Assembly: GCA_040285825.1 (NCBI GenBank)
Contig: JAUPSS010000009.1
Location: forward strand, 620,001-684,000
Direction of reading: 5' to 3'
From: Eukaryota sp. TZLM1-RC
Taxonomy: Eukaryota > Metamonada: BaSk clade
Length of the DNA stretch: 64,000 bases
Part shown: positions 41,074 to 51,569 of the stretch, in pieces
Layout of the letters: each line of letters opens with the position of its first letter
Position numbering within the stretch: position 1 is the first letter of the stretch
Translations under genes and position numbers: made by a program
The notes under the pieces: model-generated
Told to the model about the DNA's origin: nothing
The model's input: the letters and a program-made list of their open reading frames with translations, nothing else
Databases searched by the model: none

Positions 41074-41889
41074 CTAAGAACTTGTTACGTCAAGCACGTC
41101 ATTATAACGCATTGCTAAATAAGCAGCTAGTGATGGCGGAGTATTTGTCCGACAATACTTCTCCAGTCTGACTTGTTGCTCTTCCTCAGGAAATACTGGC
41201 TTAACAGAGGCTAACTCAATCAGATAGTGTTCTGTATCCACATCGACGTGTTCAGAGAGAATAGTGTAGGCATTGTAAACATGAAACTGTTCACACATAG
41301 TAGTAACTGCAGTAAAGGCAGACATGACTGGGTTGACGTAGTTGTTCGATCCGATAAAATGATCTAGGCAAACCATCAGGGAAGAGTCGATTATGTGGAG
41401 GGCCTGTGTTGAAGAACACAATCCCTTACCACAGAGAAGTTGGCTAAAGAGTAGAACAAATGTTGCCGAATTAATGGTGGATATGTTCCAATCAAATAGT
41501 TCAAGCAACCCAACCTCCGATTGTTTGAGACTAACAGCGTCGAAATGATTACCAGCGAGAGAACAAAGGAAATCAAGGGTGGTAACGTCCACAACCTCGC
41601 CACTCTGTTTGATGGCAACGAGCAACGCAGCTGTTGCAAATCGATGGAGTTGATTATTGGGTATGGCATCGGAATAGATTAAACGTTGGATCAGCGACAG
41701 AGACTGTATGGACGTCCAGTAATCCAACTGGAGGAACTGACAAGCCTCTTTTGCCCACTGGAAGATATCGGTAAGGTGAGAAGGGAAAGAAACCGACTGG
41801 GATGGGAGGCTCACACTGACCTTGGAAATAGCTGACACAATTTGGCGAGCACAAACATCAGGGTCAACACAATGGAAATGGGAAGCCAT
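41074..41889 (-). CDS. Cyclin-fold protein
   Basis: Two hundred and seventy-one residues from the ATG at 41889. The N-terminal cyclin box (~45-150) has the usual helices ('ATAALLVAIKQSGEV', 'EVGLLELFDWNIS', the latter the 'LE..IL..L.W' hallmark) and a following second cyclin-like half ('NPVMSAFTAVTTMCEQF'). Cyclin proteins activate CDKs. The subclass cannot be told, because the MRAIL and Lys-Glu positions are not clear. It may be a divergent mitotic or Pho80-like cyclin. No intron. Confidence 0.65.
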   Translation of the reverse strand: MASHFHCVDPDVCARQIVSAISKVSVSLPSQSVSFPSHLTDIFQWAKEACQFLQLDYWTSIQSLSLIQRLIYSDAIPNNQLHRFATAALLVAIKQSGEVVDVTTLDFLCSLAGNHFDAVSLKQSEVGLLELFDWNISTINSATFVLLFSQLLCGKGLCSSTQALHIIDSSLMVCLDHFIGSNNYVNPVMSAFTAVTTMCEQFHVYNAYTILSEHVDVDTEHYLIELASVKPVFPEEEQQVRLEKYCRTNTPPSLAAYLAMRYNDVLDVTSS

Positions 41890-42489
41890 CAGAAAATATA
41901 CTGACGTGTGAGAAAAGTTGTGGTTATTATCACATCATCCCTTGCTCACATCATCATTTGGTCCAGAAAACACGTGCTGCCACGAATTGAGATTTCCGTG
42001 TTGATCATCCTTGCTGTTCTGCGCTACTCCCCAAGTTTCCTCGTCGGTTCCGTTTTTCATGAATCCTATTTTTCAAGGGCCAAGACATTTGGCCATTCAT
42101 AACCATTTGTATATTCTATCTCGAATCATCACGCAACTTCTTCGCTGTTCATTTTCATGTTGAAGAATAGCTATCAATTCTCTGTCAATTTCTTTTCTGC
42201 CATACAACAGCTCATGCTTTCCATGAGCTTAGACATCAATGTGTTTTTTTCAAAAACAACATCAACTTTATCAATAATAAATCAAAAACTCTGTGATTTA
42301 TGTTGAATTTATAATTCTTCTGTTTGAATATTGGTTGGTTTCGAGATTGTTCGACCACAAGTTATATATACAGAATCTGCTTTATTTTTATTATATAAAT
42401 CAATTTTTCCTATTAACAATCGCTGTCAAATACTGAGCTTGCAACACTCTTAAGCCACCGCTCATGGTGCCTTTCTAACATTTTACTCC
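41890..42489. other. Intergenic, no gene recognised
   Basis: Upstream region of the cyclin-fold gene. A 64-codon ORF on plus at 41908 has no support. Confidence 0.4.
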
Positions 42490-43020
42490 ATCAGATAACC
42501 GTATACTGGATTGGGTGGTTGGAAACATGTGGTCTTGTGTTTCTAACATTTTGGACTTCTCCAGACTTCCAGAGAATAGATCGTCAAATAATGTTTGTCC
42601 ATATGGTTCTCGTATCAATTGGAAAATATCCTGGACCTACATTGGTTGATAGGAAGGGAACGTGATAAGGTTCCCCCTCTCTACTGGGAATAGATTGAGT
42701 AACCGTAATTGCTGGCTTCAAGAATATCTGAGGATCGTTTTCAACAGCATCTGCAAGAAAATCCACATGAACTGGAAATATATTGTCAACCGGACTTTCA
42801 TCCGTGATTTGATTCTCAATTTGACAAGTAAGTGGTGTTATAAGACCATAAAAAATTCGTCACGTTTATTGTTTGTAATATCATGATGTTGACATAAATC
42901 TAAAACTCGTCATCCACAAGATCCAAAGTATTATCTTATGCAAGTCTTAAGGAATTCCAGTAATCTTTATCATCAACTAAGAACAAGATTTGGAATTGTG
43001 GAAGATTAAATCTAAAAATG
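42490..43020 (-). pseudogene. Fanzor-like fragment, copy F3
   Basis: Minus-strand pieces match F2 residue for residue over the central, pre-WED region: 'CQHHDITNN', 'GLITPLTCQIENQITDE', 'VDNIFPVHVDFLADAVENDP', 'SREGEPYHVP' and 'VGPGYFPIDTRTIW'. A stop and frame changes break it. Both ends are missing, including all RuvC motifs, so it is an old fragment. It shows that this family was once multicopy. Confidence 0.72.
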
Positions 43021-43854
43021 AAATCAAAGAAAGCAATGATATTGTGTATTGAGCTCGCTTGTGAATTTCTGCTAACACATCTCAGACAACTGTTTTCTCA
43101 AAATAAACATTCATGAAACTATTGATTTGTGTTTCATAAATATATTTCAGAACTGTTTTCAGAATTTTCAAATATTATAGGGCACATGTGCTCTGAAGCT
43201 CTACTAAAACCATCAGTTAGTTGCAAACTGGTAATTGTGGAAATTGTTGATGTATATATTTCAGTATTTCACGTCACTCGTTAATAGGAAAAATTGTGCT
43301 TTTTGTTAATAAAAAATGTATTTTATATTTAAAATGCAAATAAAATATTTGATTAGTCTGTTAAGCAAGACTCATCAGCTTGTAAGTTGAATGTTGATTT
43401 CTTTGTTGACAGAGTGTATTGACTTCTCGCACTACCAGGAATATCTGTAGATGTCATACCCAACAGTACAAAAATTCTCTACATCATTAGATGAGTGGAA
43501 ATGTAAATATTGGTCATTCACATGTGTTTTGAATGCTTCTCCATCATCAAAACTTGACAGTGGGTCTTTGTGTGAATTAGCCCCCAGCAATTGACTAACG
43601 CACTCGGACTCGACTCAGATACACCGAGTTCAACTAGACTCCGACTCAATTCTGTTGACTCACGCTCAGACTCGATTCGAGCTTGAGTCGACTGGTGACT
43701 CTGAGTTAATTTTCTTCGTTTAAAGCACCTTGGATGAAACATAAACAAGAAAGCCCGTTTTTTGGATTAACATATTATGATGACACAATTGTGAATCATT
43801 ACATCAGAATTACTGCAAATAAGATCAAACACTTATTTTCATTTATGAATGATA
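43021..43854. other. Intergenic with a GACTC/GAGTC-rich patch
   Basis: About 43600-43705 is dense in gactc, gactcg and gagtc in both orientations, able to form imperfect hairpins. No gene is recognised in the rest. Confidence 0.45.
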
Positions 43855-44155
43855 TTGCGGTTTTATTGCTTTCTCATTTTCGATAAACGGAAGATTATCA
43901 GTTGAAGCAGAAACTTTTTTGAATGACTTCCAAAAAATGGTTCAAGAAAAAACAATGAAAAGATTTGATATTATTTTATGGCGTTCTCGAATTCAATGCG
44001 CCAGTATTAATAGATTACCTCGGTTTTTCAATCGAATAAGAGGAGCTTTAGCTAGACAGCAAGCAGATTACGATTTTGTAGAGAAAAACTTGGTTCAATG
44101 ATATTCGTCCCATTAGTTATGAATTAATTTAATTAAGTGTGTATGTTCAATAAAG
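43855..44155 (+). mobile_element. LINE family A 3' end (A7)
   Basis: It starts within the 'GRLSVEAETF' region and runs through 'FLNDFQKMVQEKTMKRFDII' and 'RQQADYDFVE' to the 3' UTR and AATAAAG tail near 44155. The frame is short but nearly intact. Confidence 0.8.
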
Positions 44156-44282
44156 ATTTATTTATGAATGATATTGCGGTTCTCAAAGAGCACTGCTTGT
44201 TGATTAAAGTGGTTCTAAGTTTAACATCCACAAATCAATTAGACAATAAAATAAAATAAACTATATTAAATCAAAACTAAAA

Positions 44283-46178
44283 CTATTTAAAGTTAACCAA
44301 AGCTTCCTTAAACTCACTAACAGCTTCCTGAATGGTACGTTCTCCATGACCCACGTTATCCCTAGTTCTAATATTGACTGTCTCCTTCTCTTGTTCTTCT
44401 GCTCCGACCACAAGAATATAATTATATTGTTCAAGCTGAGCCTCACGAACTTTCTTTGCTAGTTTTCTATTACTTAAATCAGCATCAACAAAGAAACCTT
44501 CATTGTGAAGTACATCACGTACTTTTTCAGCATAACCATCAAAGGGTGAGGAAACGGGAACAACACATATTTGACGTGGAGAGAGCCAAAAAGGCCACTT
44601 ACCTCCTAAATGTTCCAGAGCCATTGCCATGAATCTTTCTAGTGAACCGAGAATAGCTCTATGGATCATGACTGGTCGATCATACCCTTCCTCAGCATTG
44701 AATGTGAGGTCAAATCGTTCAGGCATATTAAAATCAAGCTGAATTGTTGCACATTGATGTTTACGTTTAAGGGCATCAGTGACATTGATGTCAATCTTGG
44801 GGCCATAAAAAGCACCACCTTGAGGATCAACATCAAAAGCTTTACCAAAGTCCTTTAGACTTTGTGTTAGTTGGTCTTCAGCAGCTTCCCACACGCTGAG
44901 ATCACCCAAGAACTTCTCAGGTCGTGTAGAGAGGACAAACTCAACAGGAAGATCTAGAATTCCATAAACTTCTTCAACAAATCTCAACACACCTAAAACT
45001 TCGTCATAGATTTGATCCCTACGACAAAAGATATGTGCATCGTCTTGGACAAAGCGACGTACTCTGGAGAGCCCCGAGAGAGCGCCAGATGCTTCATTTC
45101 TATGCAATACCCCAAATTCCGCACAACGGAAAGGGAGTTCACGATATGAATGTTTTTGATGTTTAAATAAAAGACAATGGCCAGGACAATTCATTGGTTT
45201 TAAGGCCCACTCGTTTTTATCAACATTTAAAGTAAACATGTCATCCTTATAAAACTGCCAATGTCCCGATGTTATCCATAATGAATGATCAAACATATTG
45301 GGGCACTGTACTTCATCATATCCATATTTGCGGTATAAATTACGAATAAATTGTTCTAATTTTCTATAAATACGAGTTCCATGAGGTAAAAAGAATGGAG
45401 AGCCAGGAGAAAGATCCGAAAAAAAGAATAACTTCTGTTTGCTTCCCAATACTCTATGGTCTCTTTTTGCTGCCTCTTCTAGTATTTTCTGATGTTCTTT
45501 TAGTTGTTTCTTATCAGGAAAAGCAACCCCATAAACTCTTTGCAGCGATTCCTTACTCTGATCACCCCTCCAATAAGCACTTGAACATCTGTTGACCCAA
45601 AAAGCCTTAATGTAACCAGTATCGGGTAAATGAGGACCTCGGCAAAGATCAATGAAAGACCCACATTTATAAACAGTAATGATTTCGTCAGATTGAATTT
45701 GTTCTTGAATTATTTCTAGTTTAAATGGATTGTCCTTGAACATTTCAAGACATTCTTCCTTGGTAGCTTCAATTCGTTCAAAGGGTTGACGTTCCTTCAC
45801 AATGGTCTCACACTCAGCTTGGATACGGGGGAGATCGGAATCAGAAATCTTGCCATCAAAGTGACAATCATAGTAGAAACCCATTTCAACGGCAGGTCCG
45901 ATACAGAGTTTTGCATTAAATACACGTTGAAGAGCTTCACCCAGAACATGGGCAGCAGAGTGCCAAAAGACTTCATGTCCTTCGGGGTCATCAAACTTGA
46001 GAAACTTGATAGAGCAGTTTTCGGTTAGAGGGCGAGTAAGATCGACTACGACATCATTTACCTTGGCAGCAACGACACTTTTAGCAAGAGAATTGGATAT
46101 TGATTTGGCAAGAGCATAAGGGGTAGAGTTAGTCTCAACTTCACGAGTGGACCCATCAGGGAGAGTGACAGTAAGCAT
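44283..46178 (-). CDS. Threonyl-tRNA synthetase
   Basis: From the ATG at 46178 the product has 631 residues. It starts with a TGS domain ('MLTVTLPDGSTREVET', ~1-60). The N2 editing domain follows, with its zinc-site residues ('HSAAHVLGEAL' ~72-90 and 'CGSFIDLCRGPHLPDTGYI' ~175-195). The class II core has motif 1, 'LKPMNCPGHC' (Cys zinc ligand), motif 2 'RCAEFGVLHRNEASGALSGL', 'QDDAHIFC' (His) and motif 3 with 'MIHRAILGSLERF' (His). The C-terminus is the anticodon-binding domain. An in-frame extension upstream (to 46256) is hydrophobic and lies in a T-rich leader, so I leave it out. It charges tRNA-Thr and clears mis-charged Ser. There is one gene for the cytosol, and a second for organelles is not seen here. 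Confidence 0.96.
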   Translation of the reverse strand: MLTVTLPDGSTREVETNSTPYALAKSISNSLAKSVVAAKVNDVVVDLTRPLTENCSIKFLKFDDPEGHEVFWHSAAHVLGEALQRVFNAKLCIGPAVEMGFYYDCHFDGKISDSDLPRIQAECETIVKERQPFERIEATKEECLEMFKDNPFKLEIIQEQIQSDEIITVYKCGSFIDLCRGPHLPDTGYIKAFWVNRCSSAYWRGDQSKESLQRVYGVAFPDKKQLKEHQKILEEAAKRDHRVLGSKQKLFFFSDLSPGSPFFLPHGTRIYRKLEQFIRNLYRKYGYDEVQCPNMFDHSLWITSGHWQFYKDDMFTLNVDKNEWALKPMNCPGHCLLFKHQKHSYRELPFRCAEFGVLHRNEASGALSGLSRVRRFVQDDAHIFCRRDQIYDEVLGVLRFVEEVYGILDLPVEFVLSTRPEKFLGDLSVWEAAEDQLTQSLKDFGKAFDVDPQGGAFYGPKIDINVTDALKRKHQCATIQLDFNMPERFDLTFNAEEGYDRPVMIHRAILGSLERFMAMALEHLGGKWPFWLSPRQICVVPVSSPFDGYAEKVRDVLHNEGFFVDADLSNRKLAKKVREAQLEQYNYILVVGAEEQEKETVNIRTRDNVGHGERTIQEAVSEFKEALVNFK

Positions 46179-46439
46179 GTTCAAAAAGAGAGAAGTATAG
46201 AGAAGTATAGAGAAGGAATTTGGACAATTGAAGCACAACAAAAAGTAACACATCAACTAAATGGTACTCTTCAACTTCACAGATAATGTTGCTTTCCAAA
46301 CGTTATCTAATCAATGCAGTTTACGCTTTGTCTGTTTTCTTCATAGAAAGAGATTTATACATCAGTTCGGACTAACAATTGCTTTAAACCTTCACAATTT
46401 AAACTTGATTTTCATGATAGTAGGCAAAAAGATTGCTAG

Positions 46440-48560
46440 TGTAATTTCTTTTTTAATTTTTAGGAGCTGGTCTGCAATAGATGGAGCATGTTTTTCACTT
46501 CCAATGCAATCAATTGTTTCAATGAAATAAGGCCATTTAGTTCTGGATCCAGAGAAATTGAGTCATGGTTTTCGTTCAAAATCGGGTCCACCATCAAGAA
46601 CTACATTGCAACTGTCCTTTCACAGTTCTTTGAACATGGTTTTCATTTAGCTTTCAACCTTATGAATTTGTGATTTAATGTGTGGTGTTTAGCACGTGCT
46701 AACCACCAGTGTTGACACATGTGTGCAAAGTACGTGATCCTAGAAGATGACCAAGTGTCTTATGCACCATGATTCGAAATCATTTCCAAGAAATATAAAA
46801 TGGAAAAAGAACCTATTTGTCTTATTTAACTCAAACATTTCTTCATCAAGAGGTGTCAAGCAGGGTGATCCTCTGGGTCCATTTTTCTTTTGCTTAGCAC
46901 TTCAATCAGTTTTAGTAAAATTCAAAATGGATTTTCCTGACATTCATTTTTGTGCTTATGCAGATGATTTGTCACTTATTGGTTCCTTGTCCCTTTTACA
47001 ACAAAGATTACAACATTTTGTTATTCTGTCCCAACAAATTGGGCTAGATATTATATTGCCTAAATGTTTCATTATTGGTAATCAGAATGTTGAGGTAGCA
47101 TTTAATAAGACTTTCTTCCAACTTGTTGATCATGAAGCAGATGCAATTCGTTTTCGTGGCTCATACCTTGGAAACAGTGAAAAAATTAAATCGATTTTGA
47201 CATGCATTTTGGAACAAATTGAAGAGCAACTCTTAGCTATTCAAGAATCAAAAATTGACAAGCATTGAGCGTTTTCAGTCCTGAATGTGTGTGTTTTGGG
47301 TCAAAAATTGATCATTTTCTTCGTTCTTTATCTCCTAGAATTTCACATGATTTTATGCTTTGACATCCAATTTTTGAGGTAATTTGGTGAAAATATGTCC
47401 ACCAAAAATTCCTTATGCATTTTTATTCCTAAATTCGCTGGAGTTGGTTGTTCAAAAGCACAATATTTATGCAAAAGTGCTTTCGTTGGTGGTATGAAAA
47501 ATTTCCTTTTTGAGTGGTAACTCTGGTTTGTTCATATTCCTTTGAATGAATCACATACTTTATTAATTTCTCTTGAAAACATGGTACAAAAACTACCTAT
47601 TGATGTGTGGAATAAGTGTTTTCCTTCAAGTTTGCCTTCAGTACCTTCAAGATCTTTGTCTTATCTTCATCTTGCTGTTGTGAAATTACAGAAGTCTTTT
47701 TTAACTGGTTTTGAAGACCTAGATTTTTCTAAAAGATTTAGTGTGACTAAAATTAATAATCCTGTCTTTGCTGTCTTTTTGTCAGTCTTTCAGAATTGCA
47801 CTAGTTTAATTTCTCAGAAAATAAGGCCATTTGGTCTTCACTTAACAAATGAAGCTTGGAAACAAAACATTCGTTTGAGATTAGGGTTGTATCCAAGTGG
47901 ACTTTTGGATAATTCAGTTTGCATTTGTAACGAAAAACCGTCTGCCAATTTTCGTCATATTGTAAGTTGTAAGAAATTTCTTCAATAACGGTCAGTTCTG
48001 TATAATGCTGTTCGTGATGTGACATATAAAATGTTCACATGTTACAATTTTAGTTGCAAAGTAGAACCGTTGTTGAAGCATTATAGCTATAATAATTTGT
48101 TTGATGAACGTCGAGGTGATTTAGTTGCTCCTTTTGTGGATTCCTCTCAATGATGATGTGTTAGTTAGTTCTAATGGTCACTTCAACAACAAGGCTGAGG
48201 TTCGTAAACGAGACAAATATACTGAGATATTAAATGCTTTAAATAAAAACCTTTGCCCGAAGTTTTCGTTTGTTCCTTTTACCTTCTCGATTTTTGGCAA
48301 CATTGGACAGTCTGCTTTGAACATTCTCAATGATTTTGGTAATTTATGTCGTTCATGTGGAAAAATTTTTCAATGAATTTATGGAGGAATCGAATCATTT
48401 TTGCTTTATACAGAAGTGTTCCCAAATACTTAAATTTAATAATGTACAAGCTGTATAAGGAATCATCAAGAGTTGGCGTAAAAGAATTTTGTTTCTTATG
48501 TGTTTTAATTTGTTTTGTTTTGTTTCTTTGTAGAAAATCAAATCTTTAAACTAATAAACT
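46440..48560 (+). mobile_element. LINE family B, longest copy (B1) with RT
   Basis: It begins inside RT motif A ('FFTSNAINCFNEIRPF', ~46488) and continues with motif B ('SSRGVKQGDPLGPFFFCLAL', ~46850) and motif C 'YADD' (~46958). The thumb region follows, then 'LGLYPSGLLDNSVCICNEKP' and 'NFRHIVSCKKF' with Cys/His spacing. The C-terminal region is shared with B2-B5 ('SFVPFTFSIFGNIGQSALNI'). There are several frameshifts and stops. YADD against YMDD and the C-terminal sequence separate it from family A, though both have the same overall plan. Confidence 0.85.
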
Positions 48561-48587
48561 TATCCAACTCAGATTATTCAAGACAAT

Positions 48588-49115
48588 ATGGCACCTTCAG
48601 CTCAAGATTATGCAACACTCAAACATGAATGTCAAAGACGCCGTGATGGAACACCATACATCTCACACCCTTCGCGAGTAGTGCAACATGTGTGTCGTGT
48701 AATGGGTCTTTCGAAGGATATCTCTGAAATCAAGGCAGCAGCCTGGCTTCATGATACACTTGAAGATACAGATGCAACATTTGAAGATATCAAAGAATTG
48801 TTTGGAGACACTGTTGCTGAATTGGTCAGAGAGTTGACGTCCGATAAGCACAACATAGCTAAGGTCGGCAAAACTGCATACCTGCAACAAAAGCTCAATG
48901 GGATGTCCAATCATGCATTAGTCATCAAACTCGCTGATCGATTAGATAACGTCTCTGATCTGATCAATGCTGATGATCCACAATGGGCAAGGAAGTATAC
49001 TATTCAAACACAAGATATTCTCCACTTCTTGGTCGACCACAGAGAACTTACTGATCCTCAGTTATCTCTTGTAAATGACATCAACGACGTCCTCAAAGGT
49101 TTGCCGTACCTATAG
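48588..49115 (+). CDS. MESH1/SpoT-like HD-domain hydrolase
   Basis: One hundred and seventy-five residues with the HD fold of the (p)ppGpp hydrolase family. Seen are 'TPYISHPSRVVQHV' (first His), 'AAWLHDTLEDTDATFEDIKE' (HD and ED), 'LVRELTSDK' and 'ALVIKLADRLDNVSDL' (final Asp). All metal-site residues are present. There is no synthetase domain, as in animal MESH1, which hydrolyses ppGpp in vitro and NADPH in cells. The substrate here is not known. The ATG at 48588 lies ~30 bp after the LINE B1 tail, so the element has replaced or shortened the upstream region. Confidence 0.88.
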   Translation: MAPSAQDYATLKHECQRRRDGTPYISHPSRVVQHVCRVMGLSKDISEIKAAAWLHDTLEDTDATFEDIKELFGDTVAELVRELTSDKHNIAKVGKTAYLQQKLNGMSNHALVIKLADRLDNVSDLINADDPQWARKYTIQTQDILHFLVDHRELTDPQLSLVNDINDVLKGLPYL

Positions 49116-49144
49116 TTTATTATGCATCAATAATCACCAGTGGA

Positions 49145-49399
49145 TCAGATGTGAGACAGAACCCTATTTTTGATAGATGTGTTTATTAAGATGAATGTTA
49201 TACCAAGATTTCTGTTCTTCTCAACAAGGTCTGTTATGTAATTGTATCTAAAATGTACAGCTGAGGCCTTTGAACTACAAGCTTCTTTTTTTGACATAAT
49301 TATCTTTGCCTTGTTTAGCCCATTCTTAACTTGTTTTTTGGACTCTGTGTTTGCTAAAGGTGTATTGTTTGTGTTGCCTTGAATACTTGTGACTAGCAC
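49145..49399 (-). pseudogene. Possible copia-type RNase H C-terminal relic
   Basis: An 84-codon minus-strand ORF contains 'SSKASAVHFRYNYITDLVEK' preceded by 'NKAKIIMSKKEA' and followed by 'NRNLGITFI'. This recalls the end of the copia RNase H region (DNQSAI..., S-R-T-K-H-I-D-I-R-Y-H-F-I-R-E, then x-I-x-x-x-Y-I). The match is short and could be chance. No other copia domain is present. Confidence 0.3.
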
Positions 49400-49764
49400 A
49401 TGCTTTGGTAAAAGTATATAAAATTGAAAGTATTTGTTGTTTTATTTCATACTCTGCAGCTCAACTTTGGGAACGGTTTCACCTGTGATTTTAAATTTAT
49501 TTTTGATTGACCTGCATGACCGATAAAATGGTTTGTAATATTCTTAACTGAGTGCAGGCAAATTTCTCAAGGAATCATCCATTGTTCATCTCCAACTTGT
49601 GCTTTCATTGGAGAAAATGTACAGAGTTGTTTAAATGCAATGAATTTCATCATCATTTTTGAAAATAAACGTGGCATATTAGATGTAACTTCATTTTTCT
49701 ACTCAACAATTTGTTCAAAATATACATATTTACAAAAATAAATACAAAAAAGCTATAAACCTCA

Positions 49765-50889
49765 TTAAAACCGCAAATAACCAGTGGGAACCAAACCCTC
49801 ACCTGCCCTACTTTTTACCATGATCCAGCCATCAGAATCACTAGATAGAACAACAACCTCTTCCCCCTCAACAATGCTCGTTTCATCAGTGTCGTCAGCC
49901 GCGTAATCATACTGTACCACTGCCAAACCTCCTCCTTCCTCTTCATCAGAAGAAACCTGTTTGGATGACATATCAGTGAGAGGTGCAAGCCCACTAACAC
50001 CAGTGTCATCAACTTGAGGAGTGACCAAAGAAGGTGTTCCCAAAGAGGGCATGTAGGGCACATAAGTAATGTGGGTTGGTTTTTGAGCAGAAGTGTAATG
50101 GCGATCGGTAAATGACTGAATCTCTGCATCCTTATTGATACATGAAACACTTCCACGTACATCTGACACGGCTTTATTGACCACTTCTGGTAGAGAACTC
50201 ATAAGTGAACAAAGTTGAGTCAACCATGCTTGGGATTGGGTGATGCAGGTTTCCTCTAGTTTCTGGTGACCATTCAAAACTCGTGTAATCACTTCATCAT
50301 TCTGTTCCTCCAGCTGTCGAACTCGTTCCACACAGTCTCTATACATTGCATCAGCGTTTGAGAGTACTTTTTCAGCATCATTGGCGAGCTTGACTTTACG
50401 AGAAACTTCTACATCAGGGACTAATTGTAGACGTGCACTTTCAGCGTCAAACTTGAGGTGTTCGTGGTGAGAAGCTGCATCTATGTACCCCTTGCGTAGG
50501 GTTTCAAGACGAGAACGTTCTGAGCTTATGTTCTTTGCAATGGAGTTGTGTTCGTTGCGGAGCTTCTTGGAGGTTGTGGCAAAGTCCTTTTTAACGGCAG
50601 ATACTTGATTGCTAATACTTGAAGAGATTATTTCCTCAATATGAGCAAAAGAGTCAGCAATTTTGAGGAAGTGTTGGTGTGCTACAGCAGTTGTTTGTGC
50701 AACTACATGTGGTTCACTGGGAATATGCTCATGTTTTTGGATCCTCTGGATATGTTTAGCAAAGTTGCCACAAGCCTTTTGAACTTCTTCAAAGAAACCA
50801 TCAAGATATGAAAGCACCTTTTCTGAGTCTTTGGTGCGAGCTTGAACAGTAGGAACACGGTCCCAGAGTTCTTCAAAAAGAGCTGTCAT
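49765..50889 (-). CDS. F-BAR and SH3 domain protein
   Basis: Three hundred and seventy-four residues. The first ~240 are helical with FCH-like features ('ELWDRVPTVQARTKDSEKVL', 'FAKHIQRIQ', then long charged heptads). A linker follows (~245-320), then a C-terminal SH3 domain: 'AVVQYDYAADDTDETSIVEG', 'VVLSSDSDGWIMVKS' and 'GEGLVPTGYLRF' (ALYDY, WW/GW and P-x-x-Y positions). F-BAR/SH3 proteins bend membranes and recruit actin regulators such as WASP at endocytic sites. The ARPC1 gene of the Arp2/3 complex is close by, though linkage need not mean a shared regulon. BAR-type assignment is by pattern only. Confidence 0.75.
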   Translation of the reverse strand: MTALFEELWDRVPTVQARTKDSEKVLSYLDGFFEEVQKACGNFAKHIQRIQKHEHIPSEPHVVAQTTAVAHQHFLKIADSFAHIEEIISSSISNQVSAVKKDFATTSKKLRNEHNSIAKNISSERSRLETLRKGYIDAASHHEHLKFDAESARLQLVPDVEVSRKVKLANDAEKVLSNADAMYRDCVERVRQLEEQNDEVITRVLNGHQKLEETCITQSQAWLTQLCSLMSSLPEVVNKAVSDVRGSVSCINKDAEIQSFTDRHYTSAQKPTHITYVPYMPSLGTPSLVTPQVDDTGVSGLAPLTDMSSKQVSSDEEEGGGLAVVQYDYAADDTDETSIVEGEEVVVLSSDSDGWIMVKSRAGEGLVPTGYLRF

Positions 50890-50939
50890 GGTAGATGAAG
50901 CGGAATAGAGAAATTTCTCTAATTCAATTTGAGGGATTC
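50890..50939. promoter_or_regulatory. ~50-bp divergent spacer between F-BAR/SH3 and LSm genes
   Basis: The minus-strand ATG of the F-BAR gene ends at 50889, and the preferred LSm ATG is at 50940. The spacer must hold both core promoters and both leaders. An in-frame ATG at 50895 would leave only 5 bp, so 50940 is the better start. Confidence 0.45.
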
Positions 50940-51146
50940 ATGAACAACACTTTTGTTGGATCTGAGGTTTATGTATACACTTTAGAGGGATCCTGTTACA
51001 AGGGCATGCTTCGTGCCACAGATCAAAACGCCAATCTTCTTTTGAGTGAGACAGTTCTTATTCAGTCTAGTGGAGAAGGTTTATCCTTAGGAGGTCATAT
51101 AATTAGAGGAGACACTGTCATTATGTATGGTCCTGCTGCACGTTAA
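50940..51146 (+). CDS. LSm-fold protein (LSM8/LSM1 or NAA38 type)
   Basis: Sixty-eight residues from the ATG at 50940 ('MNNTFVGSEVYVYTLEGSCY'). The Sm1 motif is 'YTLEGSCYKGMLRATDQNAN' with the D-x-x-x-N core, and Sm2 is 'LGGHIIRGDTVIMYG'. The short N-terminus and I-R-G-D suit LSM8 or LSM1, which cap U6 snRNA or decapping rings. NAA38 of the NatC complex is the main alternative. All are small RNA- or complex-binding proteins. No intron. Confidence 0.75.
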   Translation: MNNTFVGSEVYVYTLEGSCYKGMLRATDQNANLLLSETVLIQSSGEGLSLGGHIIRGDTVIMYGPAAR

Positions 51147-51569
51147 CATATCATTGTCCGTCTCTGCAACATAATCTTCTTACGTTGTTCTCTCTCTGTA
51201 CATACTGTTCTATTGAATACTTTTGAATTCTGTGTCAAACTATTTTTATTTCATTTAGTTTTAAATAAAGAATTAAATAGCTAATTTTACTTTGGCAGTT
51301 AATCCTGTATTTTGGTCATTTCAATTAGAACAATAAACATGGTTTTTTATCTTAATGTAGCATGTTACCATTCAGAATCATCTCTGACATACGAGACACA
51401 GCATGAACGTCCGATTATATTCACTCGTTGAATGTGGAGAAGAACTGGTCCATCAACAGTTAACGTGACAGCACTGTTTGAACAGACAAAGATGCAAAAT
51501 TGAGCTAGAAAATGTTAATCAAAAACGCTAGACTAAAGAAACTTTACATATATAATAATAAATTTTAAT
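51147..51569. other. Intergenic between convergent LSm and ARPC1 genes
   Basis: Short 3' UTRs with AATAAAG-like signals (~51265). Nothing else is recognised. Confidence 0.4.

Noticed and set aside
44283-46256. ThrRS start at 46256 with a mitochondrial presequence
   Set aside because: The extra N-terminus is hydrophobic and poor in Arg, unlike a targeting peptide. The ATG at 46178 starts the TGS domain correctly.
49145-49399. A complete copia element
   Set aside because: Only a possible C-terminal RNase H fragment is visible, with no integrase, RT or LTRs.
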